Assembly: GCA_943913205.1 (NCBI GenBank)
Contig: CALTWN010000040.1
Span: forward strand, 1-7,250
Direction of reading: 5' to 3'
Length of the DNA: 7,250 nucleotides
From: an uncultured Bartonella sp.
Lineage (GTDB): Bacteria > Pseudomonadota > Alphaproteobacteria > Rhizobiales > Rhizobiaceae
Shown here one piece after another: positions 1 to 6,335 of this stretch. The number at the start of each line of letters is the position of its first letter. Within the stretch, counting starts at the first letter, position 1. Both the position numbers and the translations under genes were made by a program. The notes beneath the pieces were generated by a model that was not told the origin of the DNA, made no database searches, and saw only the letters and a program-made list of their open reading frames with translations.

Positions 1-193
1 GCTTATTGCCATATTTATCTGCAACCAACCCCGAAGGATAGTTAAAGATAATGCTTGTTACTAATTGAGCAGATTTAGCTATGGATATAACCGAAAGAGC
101 CACACCTTTATTTATAAGGTATATAACAAGAACAGCACCAATAAACGCTCTTGACAGACTAAACAATCCATGCGCCGATAGAACTCTTAACAT
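1..193 (-). CDS. MFS transporter, N-terminal part (runs off left edge)
   Basis: Reading leftward from the ATG at 191-193 gives 64 codons with no stop, ending at the window edge, so only the N-terminus is visible. Residues 11-27 form a first hydrophobic helix and about 34-54 a second. These are followed by the MFS loop 2-3 signature, seen as G55, D59, G62 and K64 in the stretch GLVADKYGNK. This signature is typical of 12-helix inner-membrane secondary transporters of about 400 residues. The start is supported by an in-frame TAG directly upstream and by a weak AGAG (200-203) six bases before the ATG. Substrate cannot be read from this fragment. Its position next to a siderophore hydroxylase, with the same upstream region repeated beside that gene, suggests siderophore export or uptake, but this is inference. 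It is the undamaged counterpart of the remnant at 5571-5987. Confidence 0.75.
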   Translation of the reverse strand, partial: MLRVLSAHGLFSLSRAFIGAVLVIYLINKGVALSVISIAKSAQLVTSIIFNYPSGLVADKYGNK

Positions 194-210
194 CTAGTAC
201 TCTAATAATT

Positions 211-234
211 AGTGGCTACAGAGATGTAGCCACT
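211..234. promoter_or_regulatory. Perfect 10-bp-stem hairpin in MFS leader
   Basis: AGTGGCTACA (211-220) and TGTAGCCACT (225-234) are exact reverse complements around a 4-base loop. The loop is GAGA on the plus strand, a GNRA-type tetraloop, and TCTC on the minus strand. It ends 17 bases before the MFS start codon, so an MFS mRNA starting upstream would carry it close to its ribosome binding site. No clean run of T follows on either strand, so it is not a convincing intrinsic terminator. An RNA leader structure or a protein-binding palindrome are the alternatives. It is unchanged in the right copy. Confidence 0.6.
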
Positions 235-293
235 TTCTAGGATTTTTACGTAATTACGCTTTCTACAACAGCTTTAACATTAATAATAATTTA

Positions 294-331
294 ATATTAG
301 CAACAATGTTAGCATAAAAAACATTGTGCTA
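294..331 (-). promoter_or_regulatory. Candidate MFS promoter overlapped by inverted repeat
   Basis: ACAATGTT (303-310) and AACATTGT (320-327) are exact reverse complements nine bases apart. The pairing extends outward to TAGC (298-301) and GCTA (328-331) with one bulged A at 302. On the minus strand TGCTAATAT (294-302) resembles an extended -10 element facing the MFS gene, with a T-rich stretch at a plausible -35 distance. If that promoter is real, the inverted repeat covers its spacer and would suit a repressor or activator site. The promoter match is weak; the inverted repeat itself is plain in the sequence. Confidence 0.35.
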
Positions 332-444
332 GTTATAACTCTTTGATTATGCAGGCGCATTCATGCTGGTTGAGTGTTCTAAATTTCATTTATGTGATAT
401 AAAGTATTAAGTAACATTTTGTTCTTAAAATAACACACATATAA

Positions 445-464
445 ACATACAGTGAGATGTATGT
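445..464 (-). terminator. Weak candidate terminator after the R-M gene
   Basis: ACATACA (445-451) and TGTATGT (458-464) can pair around a 6-base loop, starting 10 bases after the stop codon of the large gene. On the minus strand the stem is followed by TTATATGTG, which is only partly T-rich, and the stem is short and mostly A-T. It is well placed for transcript termination but would be inefficient. The rest of 355-474 holds no gene that I can see. Confidence 0.3.
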
Positions 465-474
465 AGTTTTAGAG

Positions 475-3400
475 CTAAAGCCCTTGTAGTTTAGGCAGCT
501 CGGCAATAATTTCTTGGGTTTTTAGACTAATGTGAATAACACGTAGTAACAATTCCAGTGGATATGCCGGGTTTTGCATAGTTTCAATAGCATAATCGTT
601 GGCATTATTTATGATGCCACTATGTTTTTCTGTTTTTATTGTTTGTCTTCTCATTACGTATTCAATGGCTGACACACTGCAAATTCGGTAGTTATAAGCT
701 TGTGGCGGGATGTTGTAAACGCTAATGCGTTTGTTGTAGTTAATTATACTAAGATCTTTTTCTTTAGTGTTTTTATTTTTTCCAAAGCTCATTTTTTCTA
801 CCATAAAAAGCTCTGCCGGGTGAGTTTTTAGCTCAGCTAGGGTGGTTGGCCTGCCATTAAGCAGTAGTTGGACTTTACTATATAATTCGCCAGTTTCAAA
901 GCCAAGATGTAAATCGGCAAGTTTGCGCCCGGCTTGCGCAAAGGCTTGGAACTCTTTGTCGTTATTAGCTAGTGGTATGCGGGGTAGATCTTTTTTTAAT
1001 AATGCGGCAAAGGTTTTACGGTAGCACGGGCTGTGCAATATACCGTAAATATAGTAAAATAAGTCTTCTTGGTTAATGTTTAGCGCTAGATTTTGCTGAA
1101 ACTGCTTTAATATTTCATTGCTAATAGCGTAGGTTTTTTCTGGCGTATCATAAGCGAAGCTGCCGTTATTGTTATTGTTATTATATAGATATAAAGGTAA
1201 AATTTGAGTTTTTTCAAACATATCAAGATTTACAATTTTATCACTTATAAGTACTGAAAAACTACAACGAGAACCTATACCATTAAGAATAATGACTTTA
1301 TTATCTTCTATACCTGTTGGAAATATTTTAGGTATTTGATATGTTCTTTCAATTAATGATTTTTCATAATATAAATATTGATTTGTGAAAGGACGGTAAG
1401 TAGTAATAATTATATTTTTTTCATTATAAGTAATATGTTGTTGACGTTTTAAATTTTTTTTCAAATCTGCCGACCAAGATATTTTTGTACTGTCATTATT
1501 AAATATAAAATCTTCTGCTAGCTTCTTAGATCTTTCGAGCTCGCTATTATAAAAACCCAAGATACGTTGTATATTACAAGCTAATTGAGCTTTTGAAGAA
1601 TTATATACCCAGGCATCTCGGGAAGTACTTATACCAGAAGAGGTGATTGAAAATATAACTTTATTAGAGTTTTTTTCTTTTAAAGGTAAGTAGCTATTAA
1701 ATTTTGTATATATCTCTATGTTGCTATCGCTTTGGTTTAGCCATTCGTAATTTTTATTTGGTGTTATTTCTTGCCAAGGAATGTCGCTTAAAATATTTAA
1801 TGTTGTTAGTTTTTGTTTTTTTTGTTTAGTACTTAAATTATCGCCAATATCATAATAAAATATTTTGCCTTGCTCTTCTGCTTTTGGATCTCTAACTAAA
1901 ATAGAAATACATATACCTGTCATACTACCCTGGTCAAAGATATTCTCGCCCTCAGCTGCCTCGCCATTAGAAAGCATGTTTTTGCGAATATCACCACGTA
2001 GATTAATAAAATAAAGTGAGGTAAAATCTTGTGCCAGATGTTTGCGTAAACCTGCAGTTGCCTCTTTTTCTAATATGGATGAACCACTTATAAAGCTAAT
2101 AATGCCTTTGTTGCCTAAGCGATCTGTTGCCCAACGAAAAGCTTTGATATAGCTGTCATATAAAGAGTTTTTACCTGTAGACTTACAGTCTTTTACGTAA
2201 GTATCGGCTATGCGTTTATCTAAGGCCTGGTATTTAACATTTTGATTATCGTCATTTGCATTTTTTTGCCCTTTAGAATATGGTGGGTTGCCTATAATTA
2301 CATTAATGTTAGCTTGTTGCTGTTTATCTCTGCGGGCGTGATTTTTCTGTAGTAATTTTTCTACCATATCGTCTTGCTTTGCCTCATACATCGCAAAAGT
2401 ATCGGTTAGTAAAATGCCTGGGAAGGGTCTATTATTTGATTTGTCTAAATTAATTCTATTATATAGCGCTGACTCTATATTAACACTGGCTATATAATAA
2501 GATAATAGTACAATTTCGTTCGCAAATAGGCGGTTATTATATAAGTTAATTGCTTGCTCGGTAGTTAGCATATTGCTTTGTAACAGGCGGGTTATAAAAG
2601 TACCAGTTCCGGTAAAGGGGTCTAAAATGGTGGTGTTTTCGCTAGCTAAACTCTCATTAAATGTATTTTTTAATGTATCGTTAACCATACGTAGCATAAA
2701 ATCTACTACCTCTATTGGAGTAAAAACTATACCTAAGCGCTGTGCTAATTTTGGAAAGGCATGTTGATAGAAATTTTCATATAGCTCTACTATTAATTGT
2801 TCTCGCAGAGCGGGGTCTTTAGCGCTTTTGGCTCTAATTTTTACGCTTTCGTAAAATGCATTTAGCTCTGTGTAGTCATTTTGAATTTCTTCTAATGGAA
2901 TTTTTTTGGTAACTTCTTCTATTGCACTAGCAATAGGATTATAGTCAATAAAATTATAGGCAAAGAAAGCATTAAAAATTGGACTTGTAACATAATGCTG
3001 CGCTAGTAGCTCTATGGCATCTTCATAGCTAATCGAGTCGTTAATCTCGTGTCTTATAGCTTGCAGAAATTGTTCAAATATCTTAATATTTTCTTCGTGG
3101 TTTTCTAGTATTGCCTTGATATTTGCTATCAGCTTTTCCACCATTATAGCGATATCTTTGGCTATGCTTTCCCAATATTTCCGATCGCCTACCTTTTCAA
3201 CGGCTTTAGCACATATTTTTTTGCTGTATTCAGCAAAGAAAAAATCTTTTTGTACTGCATTAGATTTGCCTTCACCTTTGCTATGGCTTTCGTCATAGCT
3301 GCCGATATTACTTTGAAATCTGGCTTTTTCCCCTGGGCTTAATGCGGCTGTTTTCTCTTTAAATTCGCGGTAGCACCTTATTTCCATATTGTGCATTGGT

Positions 3401-5451
3401 TTCCCAAGCGCACCGAGCTGTAAATCTGCTCCTATTCGGTCGTCATGTGCACGCAAAGCACATAATACCTGCCACACTGTTTTATAGCCCGTGTTCTTGC
3501 TTAAAACCGCGCTAGCATCCTCGTTGTCTAGTACTACTATAGGTAAAATTACATAGCCCATATTTTTATTTGGGGCACGCCGCATTACTCTACCCACCGT
3601 TTGCACAACCTCTACCATACTAGTGCGAGGACTTAAAAAAAGCACCGCATCTAGTGCGGGTATATCTACACCTTCCGACAAACAGCGAACATTAGTTAAA
3701 ATACGGCAGCTATTTGTGTTAAAATCTTCACGCAACCAGTTGATTTTACTTTGCTTTTCTAACCCACTCATAGTGCCGTCAACATGTTGTAACTCGCATT
3801 TAGCATTGAGGTTAGTTTCGGGCCAAGAGTTTTCTTCTATAAGATCTTCTATCTCGTTTGCTGTTTCTGCTTTATAATGTTCAACCACTTCAGAAAATTG
3901 CTGCGCAATTTGTTTGGAGCCAATTTTTGCAGTTTTTTGGCTACCAAGTGTGTTATCTATTACTTGGCAAAAAGCCACAGCGCGCCGCATAGGTTCTTGC
4001 GGATCTTTTCGCTCTATATTTTCTAGCTTTTCATCACCACTTGATTGTGTACTATAAAATTGTGAGCGCAGGTTAGGGTGGTGAGTTAGGGCTTTCCAAC
4101 AGCCAATAATTTTTGTGGCATCGCTAATATTTAAACTCTTATCTTCAAATTGTTTTAAATTAACAAGCGAACTCTCTACATTTTTTGCTGACAGCTCAAG
4201 AACTATTACTTTGTAGTCGGTAAGTAGGCCTTTTTTTACTGCTGCTGCAAAAGGTAAAGTATAAAACACTTCGCCGTATAAATTTTTATTATCCATAGAA
4301 TAAAGCGTAATATCTTTATTTGTTGTTTTAGCTATGCTCTCTTCGGTAAATAGCCTAGGTGTTGCTGTCATATATAAGCGTTTGTTACCCTTTATGTAAT
4401 CATTATCGTGAATACGAACAAAGCAGCTAATGTCTGCTTGTTTTTCGTCGTTAAAAGCTTGTCCCGTAGTGCGGTGTGCTTCATCACAGATTATAAGGTC
4501 AAACGCACCTATGCCACTTTGCTGAGCCTGATGTACAACATCTATTGAGTGATAGGTACAAAAAACCACTTGCATAATATCGCTATTTTGGTTTTTAGAC
4601 ATTGCCTCGTACAGAGCTGCTGCATTTGTAGTAGCAGGATATTGCAAGTCAGTTAGAGATAGCTCTATTTTGTCTTCATTTAAGCTAATGTTTTTACCAA
4701 CATCACTATCGGAACACACTGCATAGCAATGCAGCTTATACATTGATTGTTGAGTCCATTCGGTTATAGTTTGGTTCATTAAAGCTAGGCTGGGAACTAA
4801 AAAAAGCACCTTTTTACCTTTGTCAGCATAGCCCTCCGCTATTCTTAGGCTAGTGAATGTTTTGCCCGTGCCACACGCCATTAAAAGTTGCCCACGATCT
4901 GCCTTTTCAAAATGTTCAAGAGCAGCTTTTATAGCTTCCTTTTGGTGATCACGTGGGATTTTTTTGGCAAAAATTTCTAAATTATGGCATTCAACAAAGC
5001 TTAAAAAATCTATTTCACTTCGTTCTAATGCTGTTAAATCTATAATTGTAAAGTTAGGTTGCTTTTTTAAATTTTCTTTTAAATTTTTTGTAAATTTATC
5101 TGTTGTGCAAATTAAAATACGGTGAGAAAAATCTGTACTACTAGCGGCAAAGCCAAAACTATCAATATCTTTTTTACTTAGAGTATAATCGGCATGATAA
5201 AACTTACATTGTATAGCGTGATATTCATTACTGTTACGCGTTTGTGCTACTAAATCTATGCCCGTATCGTTACCCTTTAGATTATGCTTAGGGGCCCAAT
5301 CTTTAAATGTATCTACCTCGCTATAAAGATTTTTATAATAAGGTTCATTCTTTAAATATAGTACAATTAACTTTTCAAAAGCTGTGCCTTTATCTCGTTC
5401 TGCTTTGTAAGTCTCATTTAATAACTCTAGTGCTTTTGATATATTTGCCAT
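475..5451 (-). CDS. Type ISP-like restriction-modification enzyme (nuclease, translocase, methyltransferase, recognition in one chain)
   Basis: This 1658-residue cytoplasmic protein has the full order of a single-polypeptide Type ISP enzyme, the class of LlaGI and LlaBIII. Residues 1-160 are an Mrr-like nuclease with E26, D66 and Q81-x-K83. Residues 165-640 are an SF2 ATP-driven translocase: motif I ACGTGKT (192-198), DEAH (323-326), TAT motif MTATP (361-365) and motif VI QTVGRVMRR (617-625). After a helical linker (about 690-890) comes an N6-adenine methyltransferase: GIVFTP (907-912), DPFTGTG (944-950) and NPPY (1055-1058). About 1200-1658 should be the target-recognition part and C-terminal cap. 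In this family one chain recognises an asymmetric site, methylates adenine on one strand, and otherwise moves along DNA and cuts on collision. All key motifs are present, so it looks active. An in-frame TAA lies directly before the ATG, fixing the start; a weak AAAGAG lies 12 bases upstream. The recognition site cannot be read from sequence. No partner subunit gene is visible. Confidence 0.93.
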   Translation of the reverse strand: MANISKALELLNETYKAERDKGTAFEKLIVLYLKNEPYYKNLYSEVDTFKDWAPKHNLKGNDTGIDLVAQTRNSNEYHAIQCKFYHADYTLSKKDIDSFGFAASSTDFSHRILICTTDKFTKNLKENLKKQPNFTIIDLTALERSEIDFLSFVECHNLEIFAKKIPRDHQKEAIKAALEHFEKADRGQLLMACGTGKTFTSLRIAEGYADKGKKVLFLVPSLALMNQTITEWTQQSMYKLHCYAVCSDSDVGKNISLNEDKIELSLTDLQYPATTNAAALYEAMSKNQNSDIMQVVFCTYHSIDVVHQAQQSGIGAFDLIICDEAHRTTGQAFNDEKQADISCFVRIHDNDYIKGNKRLYMTATPRLFTEESIAKTTNKDITLYSMDNKNLYGEVFYTLPFAAAVKKGLLTDYKVIVLELSAKNVESSLVNLKQFEDKSLNISDATKIIGCWKALTHHPNLRSQFYSTQSSGDEKLENIERKDPQEPMRRAVAFCQVIDNTLGSQKTAKIGSKQIAQQFSEVVEHYKAETANEIEDLIEENSWPETNLNAKCELQHVDGTMSGLEKQSKINWLREDFNTNSCRILTNVRCLSEGVDIPALDAVLFLSPRTSMVEVVQTVGRVMRRAPNKNMGYVILPIVVLDNEDASAVLSKNTGYKTVWQVLCALRAHDDRIGADLQLGALGKPMHNMEIRCYREFKEKTAALSPGEKARFQSNIGSYDESHSKGEGKSNAVQKDFFFAEYSKKICAKAVEKVGDRKYWESIAKDIAIMVEKLIANIKAILENHEENIKIFEQFLQAIRHEINDSISYEDAIELLAQHYVTSPIFNAFFAYNFIDYNPIASAIEEVTKKIPLEEIQNDYTELNAFYESVKIRAKSAKDPALREQLIVELYENFYQHAFPKLAQRLGIVFTPIEVVDFMLRMVNDTLKNTFNESLASENTTILDPFTGTGTFITRLLQSNMLTTEQAINLYNNRLFANEIVLLSYYIASVNIESALYNRINLDKSNNRPFPGILLTDTFAMYEAKQDDMVEKLLQKNHARRDKQQQANINVIIGNPPYSKGQKNANDDNQNVKYQALDKRIADTYVKDCKSTGKNSLYDSYIKAFRWATDRLGNKGIISFISGSSILEKEATAGLRKHLAQDFTSLYFINLRGDIRKNMLSNGEAAEGENIFDQGSMTGICISILVRDPKAEEQGKIFYYDIGDNLSTKQKKQKLTTLNILSDIPWQEITPNKNYEWLNQSDSNIEIYTKFNSYLPLKEKNSNKVIFSITSSGISTSRDAWVYNSSKAQLACNIQRILGFYNSELERSKKLAEDFIFNNDSTKISWSADLKKNLKRQQHITYNEKNIIITTYRPFTNQYLYYEKSLIERTYQIPKIFPTGIEDNKVIILNGIGSRCSFSVLISDKIVNLDMFEKTQILPLYLYNNNNNNGSFAYDTPEKTYAISNEILKQFQQNLALNINQEDLFYYIYGILHSPCYRKTFAALLKKDLPRIPLANNDKEFQAFAQAGRKLADLHLGFETGELYSKVQLLLNGRPTTLAELKTHPAELFMVEKMSFGKNKNTKEKDLSIINYNKRISVYNIPPQAYNYRICSVSAIEYVMRRQTIKTEKHSGIINNANDYAIETMQNPAYPLELLLRVIHISLKTQEIIAELPKLQGL
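1165..1182 (-). repeat. Three tandem 6-base units encoding six asparagines
   Basis: GTTATT is repeated three times on the plus strand, giving alternating AAC and AAT codons for Asn1424-1429 near the end of the likely recognition region of the large enzyme. Gain or loss of a unit would keep the reading frame and only change the length of a flexible loop. Confidence 0.8.
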
Positions 5452-5463
5452 TTATTTAGGTTA

Positions 5464-5511
5464 CTCTTTAAAAATTTTAGCTATTATAAGCATATTTTTA
5501 GAATATTTCTA
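5464..5511 (-). promoter_or_regulatory. Promoter and ribosome binding site of the R-M gene
   Basis: On the minus strand a consensus -10 TATAAT (plus-strand ATTATA, 5483-5488) lies 17 bases from TAGAAA (5506-5511), a 4-of-6 match to the -35 consensus. Transcription would start near 5476, giving a leader of about 25 bases. AAAGAG at 5464-5469 is a poor Shine-Dalgarno sequence 12 bases from the ATG. The perfect -10 at the ideal spacing makes this a good candidate for the gene's own promoter, with translation initiation probably modest. Confidence 0.55.
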
Positions 5512-5553
5512 TACCTATTGACTGAATTTAAAATGTTTTTACTTAATCGTATG

Positions 5554-5585
5554 ATTATGGTGTTTCATAATTATGTAACATAATT
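5554..5585. promoter_or_regulatory. Clustered ATTATG/CATAAT half-sites
   Basis: AATTATG (5569-5575) and CATAATT (5579-5585) form a perfect palindrome around TAA. It overlaps a second inverted pair, ATTATG (5554-5559) and CATAAT (5566-5571). Four copies of one half-site in 32 bases look like a regulator binding cluster about 80-110 bases upstream of the predicted start of the R-M transcript. AT-rich DNA makes such matches easier by chance, and no known regulator consensus was recognised. Confidence 0.3.
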
Positions 5586-5987
5586 GATAACATTGTAATT
5601 TGCCGCCCTTAATAATTTTAACAATCCAGTCACGGTGTTATCTGTATTGTTAGTTTTTTGATTTTTAATTTCTGGGGTAAATGCATAAGTAATAAATGAA
5701 ATAACCATGAAAATCATACTTAATAACAGAGAGTATTGAGAAAACATTGCGCCCAGAACACCTGATAAAATAGTTGCGATAAATAGTATTTCTGATGAAT
5801 ATCTCGCCGATTATAACGTTGCTATTAGATGGATTTAGCATTAAATAGAAATATATTAATTCTGACAAACATGCCAAAAGTATCGCTAGCTTATTGCCAT
5901 ATTTATCTGCAACCAACCCCGAAGGATAGTTAAAGATAATGCTCTTGACAGACTAAACAATCCATGCGCCGATAGAACTCTTAACAT
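5571..5987 (-). pseudogene. Degraded 5' half of the MFS transporter gene
   Basis: This is a second, broken copy of the transporter gene that begins at 193. It opens with the same ATG (5985-5987) and the same first 15 codons. A 94-base deletion then shifts the frame and leads to a TAG about 20 codons later. The original sequence resumes in another frame at about 5942 with VADKYGNK and a third membrane helix to about 5815. It then switches back to the first frame for two further helix-like stretches (ILFIATILSGVLGAMF and LLLSMIFMVISFITYAF, about 5790-5670) and ends at a TAA (5571-5573). A second deletion must lie near 5800-5820. The C-terminal half of a normal transporter is missing. The open stretch 5665-5916 is part of this remnant read in a wrong frame at its end, not a gene. 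It lies between the R-M gene and the right copy of the MFS upstream region. Confidence 0.85.
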
Positions 5988-6004
5988 CTAGTACTCTAAT
6001 AATT

Positions 6005-6028
6005 AGTGGCTACAGAGATGTAGCCACT
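6005..6028. promoter_or_regulatory. Hairpin, right copy
   Basis: AGTGGCTACA (6005-6014) and TGTAGCCACT (6019-6028) around GAGA are identical to the hairpin at 211-234 and lie at the same distance from the start codon of the MFS remnant. On the plus strand it lies about 310 bases upstream of the hydroxylase gene. Confidence 0.6.
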
Positions 6029-6087
6029 TTCTAGGATTTTTACGTAATTACATTTTCTACAACAGCTTTAACATTAATAATAATTTA

Positions 6088-6125
6088 ATATTAGCAACAA
6101 TGCTAGCATAAAAAACATTGTGCTA
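6088..6125 (-). promoter_or_regulatory. Right copy of the candidate MFS promoter and inverted repeat
   Basis: The extended -10-like TGCTAATAT (minus strand, 6088-6096) is kept. One arm of the inverted repeat now reads ACAATGCT (6097-6104) against AACATTGT (6114-6121), so the T-to-C change at 6103 breaks one pair. It points toward the MFS remnant and, beyond it, the R-M gene. Confidence 0.3.
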
Positions 6126-6148
6126 GTTATAACTCTTTGATTATGCAG

Positions 6149-6335
6149 CCCCGTTCATTCAAGTTGAAGTTTCAAAATCTTGTTATGTGAATAAAATATT
6201 ATGGTCTCCGGACAGATCCTACAATAAATTAGATATGTATATTTTGCATCACTGTCATAATTTTTTAGCTTGTATTGTTATATTTTTTATGTTACGTATC
6301 TTAAATAATTACTATTTTTAGCAGAGGAAATATAC
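6149..6335 (+). promoter_or_regulatory. Unique leader of the hydroxylase gene, with ribosome binding site
   Basis: This very AT-rich stretch lies between the repeat and the hydroxylase start and has no coding potential that I can see. A weak promoter guess is TTGTTA, 16 bases, then TATCTT within 6274-6301, each hexamer matching consensus at four positions. AATAATTACTATT just before the gene loosely resembles a Fur box but falls well short of consensus. AGAGGA at 6323-6328 is a good Shine-Dalgarno sequence seven bases before the TTG and decides the start of the next gene. Confidence 0.4.

Larger units (their letters stand above)
1..354. repeat. Long direct repeat, left copy
   Basis: Bases 1-54 match 5889-5942 exactly, and bases 149-354 match 5943-6148 with no gaps and only three differences (258, 259 and 309). 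The 94 bases at 55-148 are absent from the right copy; a GC dinucleotide lies at both edges of the missing block. The repeat covers the first 64 codons of the MFS gene and 161 bases upstream of it, and it probably continues past the left edge. High identity ends sharply at 354. Weaker similarity (for example a shared TTATGTGA at 390-397 and 6183-6190) carries on for roughly 50 bases. The two copies bracket the restriction-modification gene in the same orientation. Confidence 0.95.
5889..6148. repeat. Long direct repeat, right copy
   Basis: This copy lacks the 94 bases found at 55-148 in the left copy; otherwise it differs at only three positions (6052, 6053 and 6103). It spans the start of the MFS remnant and its upstream DNA. 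Beyond 6148 the two copies diverge abruptly, with patchy similarity for about another 50 bases. Confidence 0.95.

Noticed and set aside
211..234. Strong intrinsic terminator
   Set aside because: The stem is strong, but neither strand has a T-run directly after it, and it lies between a promoter-like region and the gene it would have to leave open.
281..299. Fur box in the repeated upstream region (also 6303-6318 before the hydroxylase)
   Set aside because: Both are AT-rich and contain ATAAT-type hexamers, but by hand they match only about 9 of 14 positions of the 7-1-7 consensus, which is little better than background here.
842..3877. Four plus-strand open frames of 60-84 codons (842-1024, 2573-2767, 3116-3298, 3623-3877) inside the large gene
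   Set aside because: They are antisense to a continuous, motif-rich coding region, have no recognisable family or good ribosome binding site, and are best explained as chance frames.
5665..5916. Minus-strand 83-codon open frame as a small protein gene
   Set aside because: It starts at a TTG inside the MFS signature, and its second half is the transporter sequence read out of frame; it is part of the pseudogene.
1..6148. Composite transposon or insertion sequence explaining the direct repeats
   Set aside because: The repeats encode part of a transporter and its upstream DNA, and have no transposase, terminal inverted repeats or short flanking duplication.
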